58,765 bases of DNA from Sphingomonas bacterium (GTDB taxonomy: Bacteria > Pseudomonadota > Alphaproteobacteria > Sphingomonadales > Sphingomonadaceae): NCBI RefSeq assembly GCF_028289855.1, contig NZ_JAQGKZ010000089.1:1-58765 (forward strand). Direction: 5' to 3'. A model generated the notes under the pieces. That model did no database searches. It was not told the DNA's origin and was given only the letters and a program-made list of their open reading frames with translations. Every line of letters starts with the position of its first letter. The stretch's first letter is position 1. A program made the translations under genes and the position numbers. This document shows, piece after piece, positions 32,679 to 43,513 of the stretch.

Positions 32679-33962
32679 ATGAGCACCATGCTGATCGATC
32701 GCGTCCGCGATCTCGTCGCCACGGGCGGGATTTCCCGCTCCGGTCTTGCCCGCGCCGCCGGGCTCCACGCCAATTCGCTGCGCAGCCTGGACGAGCAGGA
32801 ATGGAACCCCACCGCCGACACGCTGAAGAAGCTCGAATCGTATCTGACGCTGCGCGAGAAACGCCCCGCGCTGGTCCCGATCGAGGAGATCATCGAGGAA
32901 GCACGCAACGGCCGGATGTTCATCCTGGTCGACGACGAGGACCGCGAGAATGAGGGCGACTTGATCGTCCCCGCGCAAATGGCGACCCCCGACGCGATCA
33001 ACTTCATGGCCAAGCACGGCCGCGGGCTGATCTGCCTCGCGATGACCAAGGACCGCATCGACAGCCTCGGGCTCGAGCTGATGAGCCGTCACAACGGCAC
33101 GCGGCACGAAACCGCCTTCACCGTCTCGATCGAAGCACGCGAGGGCGTCACCACCGGCATCTCCGCACACGATCGCGCGCGCACTGTGTCGGTCGCGATC
33201 GATGCCGCCAAGCACAAGGCGGACATCGTCACTCCCGGTCACGTCTTCCCGCTAGTCGCGCGCGACGGCGGCGTGCTGGTCCGCGCCGGCCATACCGAGG
33301 CGGCGGTCGACGTGTCGCGGCTGGCCGGTTTGAACCCGTCGGGCGTGATCTGCGAGATCATGAAGGACGACGGGACGATGGCGCGGATGGACGACCTCGT
33401 CGCGTTCGCCGACCAGCACCGGCTCAAGATCGGCACGATCCGCGACTTGATCGCGTATCGCCGCCAGCACGACCACCTCGTCGAGCGCCGCGCCGAGGCG
33501 AAGTTCATCAGCCGCTGGGGCGGCGACTGGACCGCGCGGACCTATTACAACAAGGCGACCGGGACCGAGCAGATCGCGTTGATCAAGGGCCGGATCGATC
33601 CCGACAAGCCGACGCTGGTCCGCATGCACGCGATGAACGTGTTCGCCGACATGTTCGGCGAAGAGGGCACGCGTGGCGGCTTGCTCCCGCGGTCGATGGA
33701 GTTGATCGGCGAGGCCGGATCGGGCGTCGTCGTGTTGCTGTCGCCGAGCGGCGCGGGCGGGTTCAGCCAGGCGCTGGAGCGCAAGGCGGGCGGCCCGCCG
33801 GGCGATGAAATACGCGATTACGGCGTCGGCGCGCAGATTCTGACCGAATTGGGGGTCGAGGACATGATCCTGCTGACCAACACCCACCACACGCTCGTCG
33901 CGCTCGACGGCTACGGCCTGTCGATCGTCGGCGAGCGCGCGATCAGCGGCGGCGGCAACTGA
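32679..33962 (+). CDS. ribB: HTH-RibB-RibX fusion: 3,4-dihydroxy-2-butanone-4-phosphate synthase with N-terminal DNA-binding domain
   Basis: The 427-residue protein has three parts. Residues about 1-60 form a Cro/XRE-like helix-turn-helix ([20 protein letters not shown], then [15 protein letters not shown]). Residues about 65-265 are a complete RibB, with [15 protein letters not shown] near 85 and [11 protein letters not shown] near 202, which turns ribulose 5-phosphate into the four-carbon unit of riboflavin. The remainder resembles GTP cyclohydrolase II ([22 protein letters not shown]), but the zinc cysteines of the GDxFxSxRCDC motif are missing ([18 protein letters not shown]), so that part is probably inactive (a RibX domain). 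The ATG at 32679 is preceded by an operator-like palindrome. Its stop overlaps the ribH ATG. Confidence 0.93.
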   Translation: MSTMLIDRVRDLVATGGISRSGLARAAGLHANSLRSLDEQEWNPTADTLKKLESYLTLREKRPALVPIEEIIEEARNGRMFILVDDEDRENEGDLIVPAQMATPDAINFMAKHGRGLICLAMTKDRIDSLGLELMSRHNGTRHETAFTVSIEAREGVTTGISAHDRARTVSVAIDAAKHKADIVTPGHVFPLVARDGGVLVRAGHTEAAVDVSRLAGLNPSGVICEIMKDDGTMARMDDLVAFADQHRLKIGTIRDLIAYRRQHDHLVERRAEAKFISRWGGDWTARTYYNKATGTEQIALIKGRIDPDKPTLVRMHAMNVFADMFGEEGTRGGLLPRSMELIGEAGSGVVVLLSPSGAGGFSQALERKAGGPPGDEIRDYGVGAQILTELGVEDMILLTNTHHTLVALDGYGLSIVGERAISGGGN

Positions 33963-34381
33963 TGGCGCGCGTGCTGATCGTCGAGGCGCGGTTCTACGAC
34001 CATTTGAACGATATGCTGTTGGCCGGTGCGCGCGCCGCGATCGAGGAAGCGGGGCATATCCACGAGACGGTGACCGTCCCCGGCGCGCTCGAAGCCCCCG
34101 GCGCGATCGCGCTGGCGGCGGAAGCCGGGCGCTACGACGCGTTCGTCGCACTCGGCGTGGTCATTCGCGGCGAGACCTATCATTTCGAGATCGTGTCGAA
34201 CGAAAGCGCGCGCGGGATCATGGCATTGACGATGGACGGGATCGCGATCGGCAACGGCATCCTGACGACCGAGAACGAGGCGCAGGCGATCTATCGCGCC
34301 GATCCCGCACAGGCCGACAAGGGTGGCGGCGCGGCGCGCGCGGCGCTGGCGATGCTCGGCCTCAAGCAACGGTTCGGCTGA
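33962..34381 (+). CDS. ribH: 6,7-dimethyl-8-ribityllumazine synthase
   Basis: A 139-residue subunit that condenses the RibB four-carbon product with the pyrimidine from RibD to make the riboflavin precursor. The [23 protein letters not shown] block is the conserved active-site region, including the catalytic histidine, and [14 protein letters not shown] is also typical. The ATG overlaps the ribBX stop (TGATG), coupling translation. It is the last riboflavin gene here; a small membrane protein gene follows after 2 bases. Confidence 0.96.
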   Translation: MARVLIVEARFYDHLNDMLLAGARAAIEEAGHIHETVTVPGALEAPGAIALAAEAGRYDAFVALGVVIRGETYHFEIVSNESARGIMALTMDGIAIGNGILTTENEAQAIYRADPAQADKGGGAARAALAMLGLKQRFG

Positions 34382-34383
34382 CG

Positions 34384-34947
34384 ATGCAGCCGCCGCCGTC
34401 GCGCTATCGCGTGGTCGAACGCGGCGGGCGGCTGGTGGTGCTCGATTCGGCGGTCGGCGGCGCGCCGCTGACGGCAAGGGACTTGTTGCCCGACATGGCT
34501 TCAGAGTCCCGGACGGATGATACGCCGCCGATGGTGCTGGACGAGCCGTATATGGACGAACAACCGCTCGCCGAACCTGTTGCGCCGGTGGCGCCGCCGC
34601 CATCGCGCTACGCCACCGCGCAATCGATGATCGCCGAGCCACCCGGCGCGCTGCGAAGCGTCGCCGAGACGGTCGCCGGCGGCGCGCGCGACGGCGACGG
34701 CCGGCTGTTGCTGACTACCGCACGCTGGTACGATGCGAAGGGGCCGCGCACGCTGGCGTTGGGAATGGCGGCGGAGCAACAGCTCGGTGGCGCGGTGCTA
34801 GCGTTGGTCGCCGCCGCGATCGTCGCGGTCTTTCTCGCGGTCATGGGCGATGTGATCGGCTGGATGATCGTGTTCGGCGCGCTGTTCCTGTTGAGCCGGG
34901 CCAAACCAGTCGCGACGCTGTGGATCGACCGGCTGGCGACGCAATAG
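34384..34947 (+). CDS. Unknown membrane protein with an extended N-terminal region
   Basis: The 187-residue protein has a hydrophilic, Pro-rich N-terminal half (PPPSRYRVVERGGRLVVLD, and a second PPPSRYATAQSM repeat) and two membrane helices near the C-terminus (about 135-178, QLGGAVLALVAAAIVAVFLA and MIVFGALFLLSR). The repeated PPPSRY motif is unusual. I do not recognise the family. It starts 2 bases after ribH, so it is likely co-transcribed with ribBX-ribH, but its function is unknown. Confidence 0.75.
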   Translation: MQPPPSRYRVVERGGRLVVLDSAVGGAPLTARDLLPDMASESRTDDTPPMVLDEPYMDEQPLAEPVAPVAPPPSRYATAQSMIAEPPGALRSVAETVAGGARDGDGRLLLTTARWYDAKGPRTLALGMAAEQQLGGAVLALVAAAIVAVFLAVMGDVIGWMIVFGALFLLSRAKPVATLWIDRLATQ

Positions 34948-34948
34948 C

Positions 34949-35605
34949 TCAGACCTTCTGGATCACCCCGCGGCGGTGGAGCAGGTCGAGTATCTTGCGC
35001 CATACCGGCATCGACATCAGCGCGGGCTGGCCGAACCATGGGTTGACGAAGCAAAACGCCAGCGCCGTTGCCGTCCCGAGCAGCACCGCCCAGCCGCGCC
35101 GCCGGATCAGCGCGGCATATTCGGGATCGAGATCGTCGGCGGCGACGGGTCGTGCCACCGCCATGCTGTTGTTCCACAGATTGCACACCGCCACGAACAG
35201 CAGCCAGAAGCAGTATGCCGCCGCGGGCACCAGCTTGCCATAATAGGCACTGACCAGCGCGGTGAAGAACGGCATGCCCGCGACCGACAGCAACAAAAAG
35301 AGATTGGGCATCACCAATTTGGGCGACCAGTGCCGCGCGCAATCGAACGCGCGGTGGTGTCCGTTCCAGAACGCGCCGATGACGAAGAACGATACGAAGA
35401 AGCCGATGAACTGCGGCGTCATGTTGATTAATGTGACGAGGAAATCGCGGTCGCTGGCGTCGCGTGGCAGATGCGGGAATTTGAGCTCGATCACCAAGAG
35501 CGTGATCGAGATCGCGAACACCGCGTCCGAAAAGAACACCAGCCGCTCCAGCGCGTGCGCCGGTGCGCCGTGGTGCATCGGCCGATCGGTTGTCGCGTCG
35601 CTCAT
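34949..35605 (-). CDS. TMEM175-family (DUF1211) potassium channel-like protein
   Basis: From the ATG at 35603-35605, with a GGGGGA ribosome binding site, the product is 218 residues and very hydrophobic with about six membrane helices. The first helix carries [21 protein letters not shown], the RxxxFSD motif that defines the TMEM175/DUF1211 family, whose bacterial members form potassium-selective tetrameric pores. An upstream ATG 20 codons earlier is possible but the added residues look non-native. The stop is one base from the convergent 34384 gene's stop. Confidence 0.9.
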   Translation of the reverse strand: MSDATTDRPMHHGAPAHALERLVFFSDAVFAISITLLVIELKFPHLPRDASDRDFLVTLINMTPQFIGFFVSFFVIGAFWNGHHRAFDCARHWSPKLVMPNLFLLLSVAGMPFFTALVSAYYGKLVPAAAYCFWLLFVAVCNLWNNSMAVARPVAADDLDPEYAALIRRRGWAVLLGTATALAFCFVNPWFGQPALMSMPVWRKILDLLHRRGVIQKV

Positions 35606-35700
35606 CGAATCCCCCTTGGCCGTATGCTGCCCGCACCGACGCCGCTTGCCAAGCGCCCGCATCACCCGCCATCATCGTTTTTCGCACGGAGGAAAAGCCG

Positions 35701-37638
<1,938 letters not shown>

Positions 37639-37662
37639 TCCCCGATAATTCGTTATGGAGCG

Positions 37663-37688
37663 GGAACGGTTAGCGCTGCCCGCTGTTT
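37663..37688 (+). promoter_or_regulatory. Candidate EcfG-type (general stress sigma factor) promoter
   Basis: GGAAC at 37663-37667 and GTTT at 37685-37688 are separated by 17 bases, close to the GGAAC-N16-17-cGTT pattern recognised by the alphaproteobacterial general stress sigma factor EcfG. It ends 16 bases before the tandem-PAS kinase gene. The -10 part is only a partial match, so confidence is limited. Confidence 0.4.
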
Positions 37689-37704
37689 AGGTACGAAGCG
37701 ACGA

Positions 37705-39651
37705 GTGCAGAAAGAGGGCATGGCAGGATCCGAACATCCCTCGAGTACCGGCAACAAATTCGAACTCCTTGTCCAAAGCGTTACCGATTACGCGATCTAC
37801 ATGCTCGACCTGCAGGGTCGCGTGACGAGCTGGAACGCTGGCGCCCGGCGGTTCAAGGGATATGAACCCGACGAGATAATCGGCGAGCATTTTTCGCGGT
37901 TCTACACCGCGGAGGAGCGCGCCAAGGAAATCCCCCGGATCGCGCTGGAAACCGCCGAACGCGAAGGCCGGTTCGAAGCCGAAGGCTGGCGCGTCCGCAA
38001 GGACGGAACGACCTTCTGGGCGAACGTGGTGATCGACCCGGTCCGAGATAATGCCGGCAATCTGATCGGCTATGCCAAGGTAACGCGCGACCTCACCGAG
38101 CGGCGCGCGGCGGAGCAGGAGCTTCGCGCGAGTGAAGAACGCTTTCGCATGCTCGTCCAAAGCGTGACCGATTATGCGATCTATCTGCTCGATCCCGACG
38201 GGCGCGTGAGCAGTTGGAACGCCGGGGCGGAACGCTTCAAGGGCTACACAGCCGACGAAATCATGGGAGAACATTTTTCCCGATTCTATACCGATGAGGA
38301 TCGGGCGGCGGAAATACCGCGCATTGCGCTGGAGACAGCCGCGAGCGAAGGCCGCTTCGAGACCGAAGGGTGGCGGCTGCGCAAGGACGGATCGCGTTTC
38401 TGGGCCAGCGTGATCATCGATTCGATCCGCAACGACGATGGCGAACTGATCGGGTTCGCCAAGGTGACTCGCGACCTGACCGAGAAACGCGGCATCGAGG
38501 AACAGCTTCGCCAATCGCAAAAGATGGAAGCGGTCGGTCAATTGACCGGGGGCCTCGCGCACGACTTCAACAATCTGCTGACTGGCATCGGCGGCAGTCT
38601 CGAGATGATGCAGGTCCGCATGGCGCAGGGCCGGACCGGCGACTTCGACCGCTATCTGCTCGCGGCGCAGGGAGCGGTTAAACGCGCCGCAGCGCTGACG
38701 CACCGCCTGCTTGCCTTTTCGCGCCGCCAACCGCTCGATCCGCGTCCGACCAACATCAACCGTCTGATCAACGACCTTCAGGACCTTATCCAACGAACCG
38801 TGGGCCCGAGCGTTCGAGTCGAGGTCGTCGGTGCAGGCGGGCTGTGGCCGACCCTGGTCGATCCAAACCAGCTCGAAAACGCCATCCTGAATCTCAGCAT
38901 CAACGCGCGCGATGCCATGCCCGATGGCGGCAGGCTGACGATCGAGACCGCGAACAAGTGGCTCGACGAGCGCACGGCGCGCCAACAGGATCTGCCGGTC
39001 GGCCAATACGTCTCGATCTGCGTGAGCGATACGGGCACGGGGATGGCCCCCGACATCGTCGCCAAGGCGTTCGAGCCCTTCTTTACAACCAAGCCGCTCG
39101 GGCAGGGCACCGGGCTGGGGCTGTCGATGATCTACGGCTTCGCGCGCCAATCGGGCGGGCAAGTCAGGATCTATTCGGAGGTCGGCCAAGGCACGACGAT
39201 GTGCATCTACCTGCCGCGTCACGACGAAGAGGCGGTATCGGAAGACGAAGCAAATTCGTCCATGTCGTCGGAGCCCGTCGGAGACGGCGAAGTCGTGCTG
39301 CTGATCGACGACGAGCCGACGATCCGGATGCTTGCCGGCGAAGTGCTGACCGAAGCGGGATATGCGGTGATCGAGGCGCCCGACGGCCCGACCGGGCTTC
39401 GCATCCTCGAATCGAATGCCAGGATCGATTTGCTGATCACCGATGTCGGCTTGCCCGGCGGGATGAACGGCCGGCAAGTCGCCGACGCGGCGCGGGTGAG
39501 CCGCCCCGACCTCAAGGTGCTGTTCATCACCGGCTATGCCGAGAATGCTGTGGTCGGCGGCGGACGGCTGGAGAAGGGGATGTTTCTCCTGTCGAAGCCG
39601 TTTCAGGTCGAGCTCCTGCCCAGTCGCGTTCAGGAGATCATTCGGCGCTAG
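37705..39651 (+). CDS. Hybrid histidine kinase with two near-identical PAS domains and a receiver
   Basis: A 648-residue soluble sensor. PAS domain 1 (about residues 12-130) and PAS domain 2 (about 145-260) are strikingly alike: both have LVQSVTDYAIY, SSWNAGA-type turns, FKGY and GEHFSRFYT, implying recent tandem duplication. The kinase has HDFNNLL with phospho-acceptor His286, the N box LNLSINARDAM, DTGTGMAP and TKPLGQGTGLGLS. A C-terminal receiver carries LIDDEPTIRML and the phosphoryl Asp580 in LLITDVGLPGG. There is no membrane segment. The GTG at 37705 or the ATG at 37720 could start it. It ends 14 bases into the convergent B2-like gene. Confidence 0.92.
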   Translation: MQKEGMAGSEHPSSTGNKFELLVQSVTDYAIYMLDLQGRVTSWNAGARRFKGYEPDEIIGEHFSRFYTAEERAKEIPRIALETAEREGRFEAEGWRVRKDGTTFWANVVIDPVRDNAGNLIGYAKVTRDLTERRAAEQELRASEERFRMLVQSVTDYAIYLLDPDGRVSSWNAGAERFKGYTADEIMGEHFSRFYTDEDRAAEIPRIALETAASEGRFETEGWRLRKDGSRFWASVIIDSIRNDDGELIGFAKVTRDLTEKRGIEEQLRQSQKMEAVGQLTGGLAHDFNNLLTGIGGSLEMMQVRMAQGRTGDFDRYLLAAQGAVKRAAALTHRLLAFSRRQPLDPRPTNINRLINDLQDLIQRTVGPSVRVEVVGAGGLWPTLVDPNQLENAILNLSINARDAMPDGGRLTIETANKWLDERTARQQDLPVGQYVSICVSDTGTGMAPDIVAKAFEPFFTTKPLGQGTGLGLSMIYGFARQSGGQVRIYSEVGQGTTMCIYLPRHDEEAVSEDEANSSMSSEPVGDGEVVLLIDDEPTIRMLAGEVLTEAGYAVIEAPDGPTGLRILESNARIDLLITDVGLPGGMNGRQVADAARVSRPDLKVLFITGYAENAVVGGGRLEKGMFLLSKPFQVELLPSRVQEIIRR

Positions 39652-40126
39652 GGGCCGGCGGCCCCACGAAACAGGCGATCTCCTGCATCCCATCGGGGAG
39701 CGGATAGCCCGTCACCTTGATCCCCGCGGCGTCGAGCCAGGCGTGCGCGTCGATCGGTCGCTCGCCTTCGGCGGGCGCGCCGAAATGCATCACGCTGGCG
39801 ATCCCGCGCCGCTTTAGCATCACCCGAGCCGCCATCGCTTGTTGCAGGCAGACCGTGCGGAACGGCAGGAACGGCGCCGAGGCGCGGATCGCCCAGCGCA
39901 CCGCGCGCGCGGTCGCGGCATCGGCCTCATCGGTCGGCGCGGCATGATCGGTGGCGCGCGGATCGTCGGGCCGGGTGAAGTCGCCGAGCGATTTCGACAC
40001 GCGCGAGAACGGATGGATCGCCAGCGTGACCCGCGCCGCCAGCATCGCCCCACATGCCTCGGCGACCATCGCCTGACGGCGCCAGCCTGTGGTGGCGAGG
40101 GTGCGGATTTTGCGGGCTACGGACAT
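39638..40126 (-). CDS. Lasso-peptide biosynthesis B2-like (McjB-type) protein, stand-alone
   Basis: From the ATG at 40124-40126 the product is 162 residues. The C-terminal half, FRTVCLQQAMAARVMLKRRGIASVMHFGAP ... PIDAHAWLDAAG, matches the transglutaminase-like B2/McjB cysteine protease family that removes the leader from lasso-peptide precursors; Cys93 and His128 are the likely catalytic pair. No precursor, cyclase (asparagine synthetase-like, McjC) or B1/PqqD-like protein is next to it, so the usual cluster is incomplete. It overlaps the kinase gene end by 14 bases and is divergent from the M13 peptidase gene. Other roles for the fold cannot be excluded. Confidence 0.8.
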   Translation of the reverse strand: MSVARKIRTLATTGWRRQAMVAEACGAMLAARVTLAIHPFSRVSKSLGDFTRPDDPRATDHAAPTDEADAATARAVRWAIRASAPFLPFRTVCLQQAMAARVMLKRRGIASVMHFGAPAEGERPIDAHAWLDAAGIKVTGYPLPDGMQEIACFVGPPAPSAE

Positions 40127-40224
40127 CGTATTTTTCGTCGCACGAAACTTGATTCGTGTCGATTGCACGCGCCCAGCCGTGCCGCTATAGCGACGTAACA
40201 CACAAGTGTGCGGAGAGATTTTCG

Positions 40225-42258
40225 ATGAAAACCAAGGTTTTGACTCGGGCGATGCTGGGCGTCGCCGCGCTGGCGATCGCGATTCCGACGGTCGCGCAAG
40301 TTACCAAGGCACGGTACGGCACGTTCGGCATCGACCTGACCGCGGCGGACAAGACCGTCAAGCCGGGCGACGATTTCTGGACCTATGCCAACGGCGCTTG
40401 GGCCAAGCGCACCCCGATCCCCGCCGACAAGGGCGGCGTCGGTTACGGCAACATTCTGTCGGATGAGGCCGAGGCCAATGTCCGCACGATCCTGACCGAC
40501 ATGGCGGCCAACCCCGCAGCGTATGGCGCGACCGGCAAGCAGGTCGGCGATTTCTACGCCAGCTGGATGGACGAGGCGGGAATCGAGGCCAAGGGCACCG
40601 CGCCGCTCAAGCCCTATCTCGCGAAGATCGCGGCGGTGAACGACCTGACCGGACTGCAGACGCTGTTCGCGACCACCGGCTATACGTCGCCGATCGACGT
40701 CGGGATCATCCCGAACCTGGCGGATCCGACGCACTACACCGTCGCCGTCGGGCAGAGCGGGCTCGGCATGCCGCGCGATTACTATCTGCTGCCGGGCGCG
40801 AAATACGAAGGCTTCCGCACCGCGTACAAGGCGTACATCAAGCAGATGCAGGAGCTCGCCGGCATTCCCGACGCGGGCGCCAAGGCCGATGCCATCTTCG
40901 CGCTCGAAACCGCGATGGCCAAGGAACAATGGTCGCCCGAACAGAGCCGCGACATCGCCAAGCTCAACGATCCCGAGACGCTCGCCGGGCTGAAGGCCAA
41001 GGCGCCCGAGGTCGATTGGGCGCTGATGCTCAAGACCGCGGGCCTCGACAACACGCCGACCGTGCTGATGACCAACAACACCGCGCTGACCGCGATGGGC
41101 AAGATCATGGTCGCGACCCCGCTTCAGACGTGGAAGGACTATGTCGCCTATCACTTCGTCAGCGATCACGCGACGTTCCTGCCCAAGGCGTTCGACGACG
41201 CGCAGTTCGGTTTCTATTCGAAGACTTTGGGTGGCGTTCAGGTCAAGCGCGACCGCTGGAAACGCGGCGTCCAGTTGATGAACGGTGCGCTCGGCGAGGC
41301 GGTCGGCCAGCTTTACGTCAAGCGTTACTATCCGGCCGCCAGTCAGGCCAAGATGGCCGAGTTGATCGAGAATTTGCGCACCGCCTATCACGAACGCATT
41401 TCGAGCGCGGCGTGGATGGACGATGCGACGCGCAAGGCCGCGCTGGTCAAGTTGCAGGCGTTCGAACCGCGGATCGGCCATCCCGACAAATATATCGACT
41501 ATTCGTCTCTGTCGGTCGATCGCGGCGATTTGCTCGGCAATGTGATGCACTCGGGCGAGTTCCAGCACCAACTCGAACTGACGCGCTTTGCCAAGCCGGT
41601 CGACCGCACCCTGTGGGGCATGACGCCGCAGACCGTGAACGCCTATTACAACCCGCTGGCCAACCAGATCACCTTCCCGGCGGCGATCCTGCAGCCGCCC
41701 TATTTCGACCCGAACGCCGATCCGGCGGTGAACTATGGCGCGATCGGCGCGATCATCGGGCACGAAATGGGTCACGGCTTCGACGATCAGGGCAGCCAGT
41801 TCGGCCCGACCGGCAAGTTCGAGAATTGGTGGACCCCGGCGGCGAAGAAGGCCTATTCGGAGCACACCGCCGCGCTGTCCGCGCAGTACGACACGTACGA
41901 GCCGGTCGCTGGCGTCAAGGTCAACGGCAAGCTGACGCTGGGCGAGAATATCGGCGACTTGAGCGGTATCGAGAATGCCTATGAGGCGTATCAATTGTAC
42001 CAGGCCAAGCACGGCAAGGCCAAGGTGATCGGCGGGCTGACCGGTGACCAGCGCTTCTTCCTCGCCTATGCCCAGGCGTGGCAATCCAAATCGCGCGACG
42101 ACCGGCTGCGTCAGCAAGTGCTGACCGACCCGCACTCGCCGGCGATGTTCCGGGTGAACGGCGTCGTCCGCAATTTCGACCCGTGGTACAAGGCGTTCAA
42201 CATCCAGCCGACCGACAAATTGTATCTGTCGCCCGAAAAGCGCGTGCATATTTGGTGA
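40225..42258 (+). CDS. M13 (neprilysin/PepO-type) zinc endopeptidase, exported
   Basis: The 677-residue protein starts MKTKVLTRAMLGVAALAIAI with a signal peptide ending near TVAQ, and has the ribosome binding site CGGAGAG. The zinc motif HEMGH is at residues 513-517 (IIGHEMGHGFDDQGSQF), with the third ligand glutamate in GENIGDLSGIENA, and NAYYNPLANQITFPAAILQPPYF upstream is the conserved substrate strand. Such enzymes cut short peptides in the periplasm. A good Rho-independent terminator is at 42360-42389. It is divergent from the lone B2-like gene, which could be coincidence. Confidence 0.95.
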   Translation: MKTKVLTRAMLGVAALAIAIPTVAQVTKARYGTFGIDLTAADKTVKPGDDFWTYANGAWAKRTPIPADKGGVGYGNILSDEAEANVRTILTDMAANPAAYGATGKQVGDFYASWMDEAGIEAKGTAPLKPYLAKIAAVNDLTGLQTLFATTGYTSPIDVGIIPNLADPTHYTVAVGQSGLGMPRDYYLLPGAKYEGFRTAYKAYIKQMQELAGIPDAGAKADAIFALETAMAKEQWSPEQSRDIAKLNDPETLAGLKAKAPEVDWALMLKTAGLDNTPTVLMTNNTALTAMGKIMVATPLQTWKDYVAYHFVSDHATFLPKAFDDAQFGFYSKTLGGVQVKRDRWKRGVQLMNGALGEAVGQLYVKRYYPAASQAKMAELIENLRTAYHERISSAAWMDDATRKAALVKLQAFEPRIGHPDKYIDYSSLSVDRGDLLGNVMHSGEFQHQLELTRFAKPVDRTLWGMTPQTVNAYYNPLANQITFPAAILQPPYFDPNADPAVNYGAIGAIIGHEMGHGFDDQGSQFGPTGKFENWWTPAAKKAYSEHTAALSAQYDTYEPVAGVKVNGKLTLGENIGDLSGIENAYEAYQLYQAKHGKAKVIGGLTGDQRFFLAYAQAWQSKSRDDRLRQQVLTDPHSPAMFRVNGVVRNFDPWYKAFNIQPTDKLYLSPEKRVHIW

Positions 42259-42267
42259 GCGGACGGC

Positions 42268-42293
42268 CTGGATTTGCCTCGGCAAATCCAGGA
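42268..42293. terminator. Perfect hairpin just after the M13 peptidase
   Basis: CCTGGATTTGCC and GGCAAATCCAGG pair perfectly around a two-base centre (TC), ten bases after the stop. No T run follows, so this is a stabilising or partial terminator; the main terminator is probably at 42360-42389. Confidence 0.5.
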
Positions 42294-42359
42294 CTCGTCA
42301 CGGCGGCCGGCGAGCCGGCTTGCCCGGCTCGTCCGACGGCGTGACGTTATTTTGAGAAG

Positions 42360-42389
42360 GGCGCTCGCGAGCAATCGCGGGCGCCTTTT
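42360..42389 (+). terminator. Rho-independent terminator
   Basis: GGCGCTCGCG and CGCGGGCGCC form a 10-bp stem with one T-G wobble, a 6-base loop, and are followed directly by TTTT. It would end transcription of the M13 peptidase before the convergent gene at 42396. Confidence 0.65.
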
Positions 42390-42395
42390 CGCGCC

Positions 42396-43418
42396 CTAGA
42401 CCTTCACCACGCCCATATCGATCAAACTCCGCGCAGTATCGACCACGCTGTCCTCGACCTTACGCGGCGCCCAGCCGAGTTTCTCGACTGCGCGGGTCGG
42501 TTCGGCATGGCGGGTCTTGCCGAGTTCGTCGACCACCTGGCGGATCATCGGATCGAACAAGGCGAGCAACCGCATCACCCAATTGGGCATCCGCCGCGTC
42601 GGCACCTTCTTCGCCTCCGCCGGCATCCGCGCGCGCAGCACCGCGCCGATTTCGCCGAGCCGCAGGAAGCCGTTCTGCGCGACCGTCATGAAGCGCTCGC
42701 CATGCATGTCGGGCGCGGTGAGCGCGCGAACATGGAGGTCGGCAACGTCGCGCACATCGACCAGGTTGAAGCCGAGATCGGGCAGCGCCGGATATGCCCC
42801 TTCGAGCACGCGCTTGACCACTTCGAGCGAGGGCGAGAAATCCTGGCTGAGCAGCGGGCCGATCACGAGGCCCGGATTGACCGAGACATATTCGAGGCTG
42901 CCGCCTTCGTCGGCAATCCAGTCGCGCGCGGCGCGCTCGGCGATCGTCTTCGACTTGGCATAGGCCCCCACATTGCGCGCGGTGACGTCGGTCCAGTCGG
43001 ATTCGGTGAAGCTGTCCTTGGTTGCCGCGCGGCCATAGAAGATCGCCGCGACCGACGACGTCATCACCAGCCGCGTCGCGCCGGCATCGCGAGCGAAGCG
43101 TAGCGCGCGCAATGCCCCGTCGCGCGCGGGCACGATCAGATCGTTCTCGTCCTTCACCGCGCCCGACGGGATCGGCGAGGCCATGTGGACAACATGGCTG
43201 CACCCCGCCATTGCCTCCGCCCAGCCGGCGTCATGCATCAGATCGGCGGCGAAGAAATGGAGCCGGTCGTTATCGGTCGCCAGCGCCCGGCGCACCTCGG
43301 CTTCGCGCGCGAGATTGCGGATCGTCGCGTGGACGGTCCAACCCTCGGCGATCAACTGGCGGATGGTGAAGCCCGCGATATAGCCGCTGCCCCCCGACAC
43401 CAGCACTGTCTGCGTCAT
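42396..43418 (-). CDS. NAD(P)-dependent epimerase/reductase (dihydroflavonol-reductase-like SDR)
   Basis: A 340-residue extended short-chain dehydrogenase. The nucleotide motif VLVSGGSGYIAGFTIRQLI is at residues 5-23, and the catalytic YAKSK (Tyr and Lys) lies in VGAYAKSKTIAERA, with Ser/Thr in VMTSSVAAI. The whole pattern is close to aldehyde reductases and dihydroflavonol 4-reductase-like enzymes, so a carbonyl reduction or epimerase-like activity is likely; the substrate cannot be deduced. It is divergent from the quinone oxidoreductase gene (95-base gap). Confidence 0.88.
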   Translation of the reverse strand: MTQTVLVSGGSGYIAGFTIRQLIAEGWTVHATIRNLAREAEVRRALATDNDRLHFFAADLMHDAGWAEAMAGCSHVVHMASPIPSGAVKDENDLIVPARDGALRALRFARDAGATRLVMTSSVAAIFYGRAATKDSFTESDWTDVTARNVGAYAKSKTIAERAARDWIADEGGSLEYVSVNPGLVIGPLLSQDFSPSLEVVKRVLEGAYPALPDLGFNLVDVRDVADLHVRALTAPDMHGERFMTVAQNGFLRLGEIGAVLRARMPAEAKKVPTRRMPNWVMRLLALFDPMIRQVVDELGKTRHAEPTRAVEKLGWAPRKVEDSVVDTARSLIDMGVVKV

Positions 43419-43513
43419 CGATCGTCTCCCCGGAAGCGCCTATGCCGGGATACGGCGCGCGCGGCAATTCGGTTGCGATTGACCAGGGCGGCGGCGCGCG
43501 CGACACCCCGATC

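Noticed and set aside
39638..42258. A complete lasso-peptide cluster with the M13 peptidase as a partner
   Set aside because: No precursor, cyclase or PqqD-like protein is present, and M13 peptidases are not usual lasso partners.
40117..42285. A 722-codon minus-strand frame opposite the M13 peptidase
   Set aside because: Compositionally biased and antisense to a gene with an intact zinc motif.
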